This document shows, piece by piece, positions 1-5,357 of a DNA stretch of 5,579 nt. A program made the translations under genes and the position numbers. The notes under the pieces were generated by a model that worked only from the letters and a program-made list of their open reading frames with translations, did not search any database and was not told the DNA's origin. Origin of the DNA: Bacteroidaceae bacterium (GTDB lineage: Bacteria > Bacteroidota > Bacteroidia > Bacteroidales > Bacteroidaceae); NCBI GenBank assembly GCA_900768625.1, contig CAAGDO010000145.1, positions 1 to 5,579 of the forward strand, given 5' to 3'. Numbering within the stretch: position 1 is the stretch's first letter; the number at the start of each line of letters is the position of its first letter.

Positions 1-10
1 ATTTGACACG

Positions 11-56
11 AGCGCTCACACCATATGATGTGAGCGCTCACATCATATGGTGTGAG
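11..56. repeat. Perfect 42-bp palindrome made of a 22-bp tandem duplication
   Basis: Positions 15-56 are a perfect palindrome centred on AGCGCT (33-38, centre between 35 and 36). The same stretch reads as two tandem 22-bp units, 11-32 and 33-54, each starting AGCGCTCACA. They differ at only two positions (C21 versus T43, A28 versus G50). Each unit is itself an almost perfect palindrome around CATATG, and the two differences exchange places so that the whole is exactly symmetric. A further CTCACAC half-motif lies at 91-97. It could be a multi-site operator, a cruciform-forming site, or the hairpin end of a transcript arriving from the left. There is no T-tract directly after it, so a simple terminator is less likely. 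The palindrome is directly visible; the function is unknown. Confidence 0.9.
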
Positions 57-243
57 ATAACTTTTCTGGGGATTCATAGAGACTTCGCTGCTCACACGAT
101 CACTTTCACGCCCATATCCACACAACATATCCAAAAATATTCTTCACAGACGAAACATCCGTCATGCCATCCTCATGCAAGACTGAGATGGGCGCAGATA
201 CATGAGTGAAGGGTGAAGGTGGAATTGCCAAACTTCATACAGT

Positions 244-263
244 TATACGCGTACGCGCGCGCA
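244..263. other. 20-nt perfect alternating pyrimidine-purine run (possible Z-DNA)
   Basis: Positions 244-263 alternate pyrimidine and purine without a break. They begin TATACGCGTA (palindrome TACGCGTA at 246-253) and end in a (GC)4 block at 255-262. CG-rich alternating tracts of this kind are the classical substrate for the B-to-Z transition under negative supercoiling. The alternation is directly visible. Whether it adopts Z form in vivo is inference. Confidence 0.6.
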
Positions 264-670
264 AGGAAGCCTGAGGCAGGCAAGATAAGCCGTTTTTTGA
301 CCTCTCATCATTCGTGTAGCTCGCTACACTCCTTCTTCAAGGCCCAAAAACACCTCAAAAATAAAGGCAGATCTTGAATTTCATAAAAGTTCAGACGACA
401 TCTATATTTTCACACGCCTCATCTGTCAACAACACGACGCAAAAACAGACCTATGAAAGCGAAAAATGTCAGTAAATGCCTTAGAAACTAGAACAAAACG
501 AATAATGCACACTAATCAGGAACACATTTGTCATTAGGAATCGGATTATTTTTCGTTTCTTTGCACGCAGAAAGCAAGTTAACCCTCAGAACACCTTCGA
601 TTTCACGCAGACTGCGGGAAGCCATGCGGCTACGCGACACAGAAAGGTTAGGAAGGCGACCCGTAAAATC

Positions 671-701
671 GGTTGCATCCGAAGAGATGAAACAAGCAAC
701 C
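671..701. repeat. Inverted repeat GGTTGC / GCAACC upstream of the HTH gene
   Basis: GGTTGC (671-676) and GCAACC (696-701) are exact reverse complements separated by 19 nt. They end 23 nt before the ATG of the small HTH gene. The half-site centres are about 25 bp apart, so the pair could be an operator bound by a dimer (possibly autoregulation by the HTH protein) or a weak hairpin in its leader. There is no direct evidence of binding. Confidence 0.4.
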
Positions 702-724
702 AACCTATCCTAATCATTTTTATC

Positions 725-946
725 ATGGCCCTACACATTGGACGCGAGATCCACAACAAACTCAAAGAGGACGGGCACACAGTCGTCTGGCTGGCCTCAC
801 AACTTTCATGCAGCAGAACGAACGTCTACAAGATTTTCGAAAAAGAAAATCTGGACACCGGCGTGCTGCACCGCATCTGTCTCATTCTGAACACCGATTT
901 CTTCAAGATGTTTTCCGACAACTTGGAAAAGGATGCTATTTCATGA
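725..946 (+). CDS. Small helix-turn-helix DNA-binding protein
   Basis: A 73-residue protein that is essentially a single helix-turn-helix domain. Residues about 20-42 (VVWLASQL, a short turn with SCS, then RTNVYKIFEK) fit the positioning and recognition helices of an XRE/Cro-like fold. The segment LHRICLILNTDFF (about 48-60) fits the last helices. Short stand-alone proteins with the HIG..I..KL / W.A..L.C.RTNVYKIF pattern are familiar in Bacteroidales, where they are annotated only as hypothetical or HTH proteins. ATG 725 is chosen because the conserved HIG motif follows at once. No Shine-Dalgarno sequence is present, as usual for the phylum. There is no signal peptide or membrane segment. The gene stands alone on the plus strand, converges with the methyltransferase gene and ends 30 nt before a strong terminator. 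Its target is unknown; the inverted repeat at 671-701 is a candidate operator. Confidence 0.8.
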   Translation: MALHIGREIHNKLKEDGHTVVWLASQLSCSRTNVYKIFEKENLDTGVLHRICLILNTDFFKMFSDNLEKDAIS

Positions 947-976
947 CCGAACATTGGGCCTTGCCCCACATCACAT

Positions 977-1021
977 AAGGGCGGACAAACGTACTTCTAC
1001 GCTTGTCCGCCCTTCATTTTT
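977..1021 (+). terminator. Strong intrinsic terminator after the HTH gene
   Basis: A 12-bp perfect stem pairs AAGGGCGGACAA (977-988) with TTGTCCGCCCTT (1003-1014). A single A-C mismatch (989/1002) follows, then four more pairs (990-993 with 998-1001) close a CTTC tetraloop. TTTTT follows at 1017-1021. It lies 30 nt after the HTH stop codon, so it should end that transcript. On the minus strand the stem is not followed by a U-tract, so it would be a poor terminator for the methyltransferase transcript. Confidence 0.88.
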
Positions 1022-1081
1022 GAGAAGAAACGAGAGGAGGTTGCTACGGGGAACGTCCGTTGTTATGGAATAGCTTAGACT

Positions 1082-1106
1082 ATTGTGGTAAGCCTATTAC
1101 AACAAT
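1082..1106 (-). terminator. Weak hairpin just past the methyltransferase stop
   Basis: ATTGT (1082-1086) pairs with ACAAT (1102-1106). After one mismatch GTAA (1088-1091) pairs with TTAC (1097-1100), leaving a 5-nt loop. It starts 8 nt past the stop codon in the minus direction. No T-tract follows on that strand, so this could be a 3'-end stabilising structure rather than an intrinsic terminator. Low confidence. Confidence 0.25.
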
Positions 1107-1113
1107 CCCTTAA

Positions 1114-2448
1114 CTATTTCGAGCCATAACTTTCTTCTTTTTCACACACCATACCTGCAAATAAGCCCTCCATTTTTCGTATAGGTAGAGGCACACCCTC
1201 TGATACCCTATTGGGCAAAAGCCCCTTATCAACGATTTCATTGAACAATCGAACAAGCGAACGTCCAACAGCCCATGACAAATTAACAGGAACTGCATTG
1301 CCTATCTGTTTATATTGCGCTGACATTGAGCCAGCGAAAAGCCAATCATCCGGGAAAGTCTGTATACGTGCATACTCCCTAACAGTCAACGGCCTGGTTT
1401 CCTTCGGATGGCAACGTTCAGTTTGCTTTTGAGAAGGAGAGCATGTCAGCGTGAGACTTGGCTCATCCATCGCTAGACGACGCGCCATACCCGTCTTACC
1501 ACCTCCAAGGTAATAACTACCTTTCATATAATCACGAGCAACATCTTCCGGAAGATTACGCCAATCACCACCTTCGGGAACAAGTTCCATTACTCGGCGT
1601 TTGCCTTCAGGATACTGTTGGCCTACAGAAACAGGAACATCCGTATCAAAAAGCACACCTTTATAAAAGGCATCACGCAAAGTACGCACTCCATCACACA
1701 CATCAGGCCATTTGAAATGAACAAAAGGAGAAATATCATTCCTTACAGCAACAAGTATGAGCCTTTCACGCTTTTGTGGCACATTATACTGAATGGCGCG
1801 TAACACACGAGGTTCAATCAATGTATATCCGAGTTCGGCTATTACATTTTTTATCGTGCTCATCGTACGACCTTCATCGTGTTCAAGCAATCCTCTAACA
1901 TTTTCACACATAAACACCAAAGGCTGAATTTCCTTTACGGCACGTGCCAATTCAAAGAACAACGTCCCACGTGTTTCCTCAAAGCCCAAACGCTTTCCCG
2001 CATAAGAAAAAGCCTGACAAGGAAATCCGCCTGAAAGGAAATCGACCTTTCCCTTATAAGCCGAAAAATCCAATTTATGGATATCGCCTTCTACGACATT
2101 CCAGTTCGGTCGATTTTTTCGTAAGGTCTCGCATGCGCTATGATCCATTTCATTCAACAGCACATGACGGAATCCAGCCTTCTCCATACCTAATGCCAAT
2201 CCACCTGCTCCCGCAAACAATTCTACAGAAGTAAAAATCTGCTTGGGAATAACCCTACTTTCTTCGACCCATTGCGTTTTCAACATTAACGCAACTTCTT
2301 CTACATCATGAAGCTCATCTATATTAAAATAACTTTTGCCATTGTTTTCGTAAACCCTATACTTACCTTTCTTTATCCAAGCATCAACAGTGGCTCGAGA
2401 AACACCAAGCAAATCAGCGAAATTATTTATTGATATCAATTTATCCAT
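1114..2448 (-). CDS. DNA (cytosine-5) methyltransferase with N-terminal HTH, predicted GGNCC
   Basis: A 444-residue type II modification methyltransferase that transfers methyl from S-adenosylmethionine to C5 of cytosine. Motifs, numbered from ATG 2448: I VELFAGAGGLALG (75-87, AdoMet), IV GGFPCQAFS (140-148, catalytic Cys144), VI ENVRG (182-186), VIII QYNVPQKRERL (220-230), IX RPLTVREYARIQTFPDDW (352-369) and X QYKQIGNAVP (378-387). The target-recognition region before motif IX includes YMKGSYYLGGGKTGMARRL, which recalls GGNCC enzymes of the SinI/Sau96I/Eco47II group (from memory, not searched). Residues about 2-45 form an excisionase/MerR-like helix-turn-helix (LISINNFADLLGVSRATVDAWIKKG). 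Other m5C enzymes with N-terminal HTH domains (M.SsoII, M.EcoRII, M.MspI) repress their own operon, so the same is plausible here. A TTG codon at 2457 would add three residues. ATG 2448 is preferred and leaves 22 nt after the endonuclease gene. All catalytic motifs look intact. Confidence 0.95.
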   Translation of the reverse strand: MDKLISINNFADLLGVSRATVDAWIKKGKYRVYENNGKSYFNIDELHDVEEVALMLKTQWVEESRVIPKQIFTSVELFAGAGGLALGMEKAGFRHVLLNEMDHSACETLRKNRPNWNVVEGDIHKLDFSAYKGKVDFLSGGFPCQAFSYAGKRLGFEETRGTLFFELARAVKEIQPLVFMCENVRGLLEHDEGRTMSTIKNVIAELGYTLIEPRVLRAIQYNVPQKRERLILVAVRNDISPFVHFKWPDVCDGVRTLRDAFYKGVLFDTDVPVSVGQQYPEGKRRVMELVPEGGDWRNLPEDVARDYMKGSYYLGGGKTGMARRLAMDEPSLTLTCSPSQKQTERCHPKETRPLTVREYARIQTFPDDWLFAGSMSAQYKQIGNAVPVNLSWAVGRSLVRLFNEIVDKGLLPNRVSEGVPLPIRKMEGLFAGMVCEKEESYGSK

Positions 2449-2470
2449 TGTTTGCAAATTAAGGATTCAA

Positions 2471-3217
2471 TCATTCTTCTCTCAACTCTGAAAAACCATC
2501 ATAAGTTGAGAAAGCTAAAAGATACAAGGCTTTAAGCAAATCTGAATGCCCGGAATACAACTCTTCATAGACCGAATTTTGCATTTCAAGTTCATTATCA
2601 CCCTCAACCACATCTTCTATTATTGTAGGCAAAGCCATACAAAGCTTATAGAATGCATTGGCATCGTCAAACACCAGTTCATAAAACTTATCCATTGACA
2701 TACGACGGATACGCTTATGGGAACACATTTTTTTGTCAATGGTTATGTTCCATGTTTCATCTTTCGACTTTTTCGAAATAGCCTCAACCAGATAACACGT
2801 AGCTTCATCGTCCTCCAACAATTTCGACTGCATTTTCATATAAGTCTTTTGCGAAGAGGCCGCATTCATGGTGTTATGTTTATTCTTCATTTCGACAAAA
2901 ATGTGCCGTTCATGATTTTCCACATCAAAACCTTCATTCGGCACAATCCACCCATTGCCAACATATTTGAATATATTCTGATGGAAATAACCAATCTTGT
3001 TACCGTTAGACTTATCTATCTGCCTAAAGCACTCATCTGAAACAGACTGGCGAATAGTCTTCCCGTAGACCTTTGAATCGAAGGTCAACTTAATCGGGTC
3101 GACTATATTAGCATTAAAATCCGCAAGACTTATCTTACGGCGATATGACCTCACCGTATCTCTGACGTGCTCGAAAATATCCTCATCTGAGATAAAGCCT
3201 AAATTATATTTCCGCAT
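2471..3217 (-). CDS. Type II restriction endonuclease, Eco47II/Sau96I-like, predicted GGNCC
   Basis: A 248-residue protein resembling the Eco47II-type restriction endonuclease family, which cleaves unmodified GGNCC. Family-like stretches are LGFISDEDIFEHV (6-18), DPIKLTFDSKVYGKTI (40-55), RQIDKSNGNKIGYFHQNIFK (65-84) and the block FVEMKNKHNTMNAASSQKTY (107-126). A PD-(D/E)XK-type metal site is plausible from D98 (GFD), E109 and K111 (VEMK). The ATG at 3217 lies about 32 nt downstream of a good Bacteroidetes -7 element. The gene is first in the operon, 22 nt before its cognate methyltransferase. The coding sequence is visibly richer in A and T than ruvB and ybeY, which fits horizontal acquisition. 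No frameshift or internal stop is seen and the catalytic residues are present, so the enzyme is probably active. Family assignment rests on remembered family sequence; site specificity is inferred from it and from the partner. Confidence 0.9.
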   Translation of the reverse strand: MRKYNLGFISDEDIFEHVRDTVRSYRRKISLADFNANIVDPIKLTFDSKVYGKTIRQSVSDECFRQIDKSNGNKIGYFHQNIFKYVGNGWIVPNEGFDVENHERHIFVEMKNKHNTMNAASSQKTYMKMQSKLLEDDEATCYLVEAISKKSKDETWNITIDKKMCSHKRIRRMSMDKFYELVFDDANAFYKLCMALPTIIEDVVEGDNELEMQNSVYEELYSGHSDLLKALYLLAFSTYDGFSELREE

Positions 3218-3249
3218 ATCTTCTCATTAAAAAAATTATAAAATACTTG

Positions 3250-3281
3250 CAAAACTACTACAGCGTTACCATTTACACATA
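3250..3281 (-). promoter_or_regulatory. Promoter of the restriction-modification operon
   Basis: On the minus strand TAGTTTTG (3257-3250) matches the Bacteroidetes -7 consensus TAnnTTTG exactly. Twenty nt upstream, TATG (3281-3278) matches three of four bases of the -33 element TTTG. The expected start leaves a short AT-rich leader of roughly 25 nt before the endonuclease ATG. An inverted repeat GTCT-CA-AGAC lies further upstream at 3307-3316 and could be a binding site, but this is weak. Confidence 0.6.
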
Positions 3282-3378
3282 CACACCAAACCAGAAAGCA
3301 CAGAGGTCTCAAGACAAAGCTGCTGCATCTCCAACTTAGCATCTTTAGTTATTACAATCCTACGCCGCAAGGATGAGG

Positions 3379-3798
3379 TCAGGCTTGGTTCCGCATTTCC
3401 AGTGCCTTGTTCTCGGCAGCTTCCATGATTTCGCGCTCACCGGGACCTTTGTCATTGATGCCCACCAGATGGAGAATTCCGTGGATGATCACGCGATGGA
3501 GCTCTTCATCGTAGGGACGACCGAAAAGTTCGGCATTCGAACGCACCGTATCCAGACTGATGAAGAGGTCACCGCTGATGACGTCCCCCTCACAATAGTC
3601 AAAGGTGATGATATCGGTGAAATAGTCGTGCTGAAGGTATTGGCGGTTCACTTCGAGAATCTTCTCGTCGTCGCAGAACACATAGGCCACTTCGCCCACG
3701 CGTTTGCCGTATGTAGCTGCCACAGCACGCACCCAAGCGGTCGTTTCACGATGGGAAATGTCGGGCATCTTGACGTTGATGGTATTGTATGAAATCAT
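3379..3798 (-). CDS. ybeY: YbeY endoribonuclease, rRNA maturation factor
   Basis: A 139-residue YbeY/UPF0054 protein, a metal-dependent single-strand-specific endoribonuclease needed for 16S rRNA 3'-end maturation and ribosome quality control in the cytoplasm. Visible family features are TDIITFDY (61-68), SGDLFIS (75-81) and the metal motif HGILHLVGIND (106-116). H106 and H110 fit the first two ligands of the classical H-x3-H-x5-H motif. The third position is Asp116 instead of His, as I recall for Bacteroidetes homologues (G-x-x-DK pattern). Length is normal for the family. The gene follows ruvB after 43 nt with no promoter-like sequence between, so the two are probably cotranscribed. Next in line is the acquired restriction-modification operon. 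In many Bacteroidales the gene after ybeY is, to my recollection, mnmG, so the operon may have been inserted here. ATG 3798 is the only well-placed start. Confidence 0.96.
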   Translation of the reverse strand: MISYNTINVKMPDISHRETTAWVRAVAATYGKRVGEVAYVFCDDEKILEVNRQYLQHDYFTDIITFDYCEGDVISGDLFISLDTVRSNAELFGRPYDEELHRVIIHGILHLVGINDKGPGEREIMEAAENKALEMRNQA

Positions 3799-3841
3799 GA
3801 TGAATGGGGAGAGTTATTGTTTAAAGTCGAAAGGGAAGCAC

Positions 3842-4888
3842 TTAGTCGAAAAGGCTCGGCTGCGCAGGATTGTCGCTGTAGGGGCTTCTGCCGAGATGCT
3901 TGTAGGCCAGATCGGTCACTTCGCGTCCACGGGGTGTACGGCGGACGAAACCCTCTTTGATCAGGAAGGGCTCATACACTTCCTCGACCGTTCCGGCGTC
4001 TTCACCGATGGCCGTGGCGATGGTGGTGATACCGACGGGACCGCCCTTGAATTTATCGATGATCGTGAGCAGAATCTTATTGTCAATTTCGTCAAGACCA
4101 TATTTGTCAATGTTCAACGCTTCAAGGGCATAGCGTGCAATGGCTGTATCGATGCGCCCGTTTCCCTTGACCTGTGCAAAGTCACGCACACGACGCAGCA
4201 GGGCATTGGCGATACGCGGCGTACCACGCGAACGGCTGGCGATCTCTCCTGCAGCCTCAGCATCAATGGGCACTTTGAGGATGTGGGCTGAGCGCTCGAT
4301 GATACGACGGAGGGTATCGGCATCGTAGTATTCAAGATGGAGATTGATGCCGAAGCGCGCACGGAGCGGAGCGGTCAGCAATCCGCTTCGCGTGGTGGCT
4401 CCTACGAGCGTGAAAGGATTCAGGTCAATCTGGATGCTTCGGGCAGCAGGACCTTTGTCGATCATGATGTCGATGCGATAGTCCTCCATGGCAGAATAGA
4501 GGTATTCTTCGACCACAGGCGAGAGACGATGGATTTCGTCGATAAAGAGCACATCGTTTTTCTCCAGACTGGTGAGCAGACCGGCCAAGTCGCCCGGTTT
4601 GTCGAGGACAGGACCTGACGTGAGTTTGAATCCCACGCCGAGCTCGTTGGCTATGATATTGGAAAGCGTCGTCTTGCCTAGTCCCGGAGGACCGTGCAGG
4701 AGGGTGTGGTCGAGCGGTTCGCCACGGTATTTTGCCGCTTCAACGAAGACATGCAGGTTTTCCACCACCTTGCGCTGACCGCTGAAGTCACCGAAGCGGA
4801 GCGGACGGAGGGCGTTCTCAAATTCACGCTCCGAAGGCGTCGGGGCCTGCTGCTCCGCGCGGATATCAAAAGTATCGTCATTGTTCAT
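3842..4888 (-). CDS. ruvB: RuvB Holliday-junction branch-migration ATPase
   Basis: A 348-residue RuvB, the hexameric AAA+ motor that with RuvA drives branch migration of Holliday junctions in recombination and replication-fork repair, before cleavage by RuvC. Motifs: [11 protein letters not shown] (28-38) at the start of the AAA+ domain, Walker A GPPGLGKT (66-73), Walker B LFIDEIHR (114-121), sensor I GATTR (163-167), arginine-finger segment LRARFG (175-180) and sensor [15 protein letters not shown] (221-233). The C-terminal winged helix runs from about residue 262 and ends with [17 protein letters not shown] (317-333). Length and order are normal and no key residue is missing. A consensus -7 box ends only 5 nt before ATG 4888 and the next Met is at residue 134. 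The chosen start is therefore secure and the mRNA is probably leaderless or nearly so. ybeY follows 43 nt downstream. Confidence 0.98.
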   Translation of the reverse strand: MNNDDTFDIRAEQQAPTPSEREFENALRPLRFGDFSGQRKVVENLHVFVEAAKYRGEPLDHTLLHGPPGLGKTTLSNIIANELGVGFKLTSGPVLDKPGDLAGLLTSLEKNDVLFIDEIHRLSPVVEEYLYSAMEDYRIDIMIDKGPAARSIQIDLNPFTLVGATTRSGLLTAPLRARFGINLHLEYYDADTLRRIIERSAHILKVPIDAEAAGEIASRSRGTPRIANALLRRVRDFAQVKGNGRIDTAIARYALEALNIDKYGLDEIDNKILLTIIDKFKGGPVGITTIATAIGEDAGTVEEVYEPFLIKEGFVRRTPRGREVTDLAYKHLGRSPYSDNPAQPSLFD

Positions 4889-4893
4889 GCTTG

Positions 4894-4922
4894 CAAAGTT
4901 ACGCTTTTCCTGAATACCTAAA
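4894..4922 (-). promoter_or_regulatory. Promoter of ruvB-ybeY
   Basis: On the minus strand TAACTTTG (4901-4894) is an exact match to the Bacteroidetes -7 element TAnnTTTG. Upstream, TTTA (4922-4919) could serve as the -33 element, 17 nt away and slightly closer than usual. Only five bases separate the -7 box from the ruvB ATG, so transcription should start at or very near the start codon. Confidence 0.65.
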
Positions 4923-5050
4923 CGCTTATGCCCTCCATTTTATTTCCGCGTCCAATGTTGTCCCAAACGTTTTTCGACAAAAAATAAAAAAAGGAAGATA
5001 TGTATAGCAAATGGGATGCTGGGCTCACTTTGAAAAAAGTCTGAACAGCG
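4923..5050. other. Non-coding spacer upstream of ruvB
   Basis: No gene is seen. The stretch contains an A/T-only-stem hairpin TTTTT-CGAC-AAAAA near 4971-4984, followed by an A-rich tract to about 4992. It then passes into the left flank of the structured repeat at 5051. Together with the repeats to 5579, the 691 bases after the ruvB start contain no supportable coding region. Confidence 0.55.
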
Positions 5051-5160
5051 CGGGCTGAAAGCCCAATGAAGCACCTAGCCCGGGGCAAGCGAAGCGGCAC
5101 CCCGGGTATGTGAAACCAAAACGTCACATTCACGCCCTGAAAGGGCAGAAGCGTAAAAGC
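5051..5160 (+). repeat. Structured three-hairpin element, left copy
   Basis: Three ordered hairpins. H1 is GGGCT-GAA-AGCCC (5052-5064). H2 has CCCGGGG (5079-5085) pairing with CCCCGGG (5100-5106) around a loop containing GCGAAGC. H3 is GCCCT-GAA-AGGGC (5134-5146). The element ends in GTAAAAGC (5153-5160). Between H2 and H3, ATGTGA (5108-5113) can pair with TCACAT (5124-5129). An inverted second copy with the same order lies at 5224-5321. GCCCTGAAAGGGC- and GGGCTGAAAGCCC-type hairpins recur between genes in Bacteroidales as I remember them, so this is probably a REP/BIME-like or non-autonomous mobile repeat. No transposase is in the window. Confidence 0.85.
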
Positions 5161-5223
5161 ATGGCACAATATTGGAATCGTACAAAATTGAATACAATGA
5201 TGTGTTTAAGTTTAAGAATTAAC

Positions 5224-5321
5224 GCTTTTACCCTTTCAGGGCGTACATAGTCTTATTAACGATGACCCAGGGCGTCGCTTCGCTTGCCCTGTGCTAAGCG
5301 ATCCTTTGGGCTTTCAGCCCG
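5224..5321 (-). repeat. Structured three-hairpin element, right copy (inverted)
   Basis: Read on the minus strand this copy has the same order as the one at 5051-5160. H1 GGGCTGAAAGCCC (5320-5308) is identical. H2 has CAGGGC (5291-5286) pairing with GCCCTG (5273-5268) around the same GCAAGCGAAGCG loop. H3 GCCCTGAAAGGG (5242-5231) is identical except that its outermost pair is broken. GTAAAAGC (5231-5224) ends the copy. H1 to H2 spacing is the same in both copies; the H2 to H3 spacer is 4 nt shorter and unlike in sequence. In H2 a G-C pair of the left copy is replaced by A-T, a compensatory change. The 63 bases between the copies (5161-5223) are AT-rich and unrelated. Confidence 0.85.
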
Positions 5322-5357
5322 TCCTTGTTAAGTTGGGAACCTTGTTTTTTTTACATG

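Larger units (their letters stand above)
57..724. other. Non-coding stretch without a convincing gene
   Basis: I see no supportable gene here. The open frames present overlap each other on both strands, start at TTG, or have no family resemblance. The stretch contains a Z-DNA-type run (244-263), a small hairpin GCCTG-AGG-CAGGC (269-281) with a T6 run at 293-298 (12 nt gap, so a poor terminator), and a hairpin GTGTAG-CTCG-CTACAC (314-329). It also contains TTTCTTTG (556-563), one mismatch from the Bacteroidetes -7 consensus, but with no well-spaced -33 element. If that promoter is used, the downstream small HTH gene would have a leader of roughly 155 nt. Confidence 0.6.

Noticed and set aside
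3..209. Open frame of 68 codons on the plus strand starting at TTG
   Set aside because: It runs straight through the 42-bp palindrome, has no ATG start, and its product shows no recognisable domain.
314..329. GTGTAG-CTCG-CTACAC hairpin as an intrinsic terminator
   Set aside because: No T-run follows on either strand and there is no gene end nearby.
512..780. Overlapping short frames on both strands before the HTH gene
   Set aside because: Several frames compete in the same stretch, two start at non-ATG codons or lack any promoter, and none resembles a known family. One runs antisense into the HTH gene.
1095..3360. TATTACAA followed by CAATCC or TCC on both sides of the restriction-modification operon (1095-1108 and 3350-3360) as a target duplication
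   Set aside because: The match is short and AT-rich with a 3-nt difference in length. An 8-base match between two stretches of this size is not unusual by chance.
3357..3374. Hairpin ATCCT / AGGAT just after the ybeY stop as a terminator
   Set aside because: Only five pairs, with an 8-nt loop and no T-tract on the minus strand. Too weak to call.
3704..4291. 195-codon frame antisense to ybeY and ruvB
   Set aside because: It is the shadow of two well-conserved genes on the opposite strand. High-GC codons keep it open.
4918..5169. 83-codon frame on the minus strand upstream of ruvB
   Set aside because: It crosses all hairpins of the left structured element and overlaps the presumed -33 region of the ruvB promoter. 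No family resemblance.
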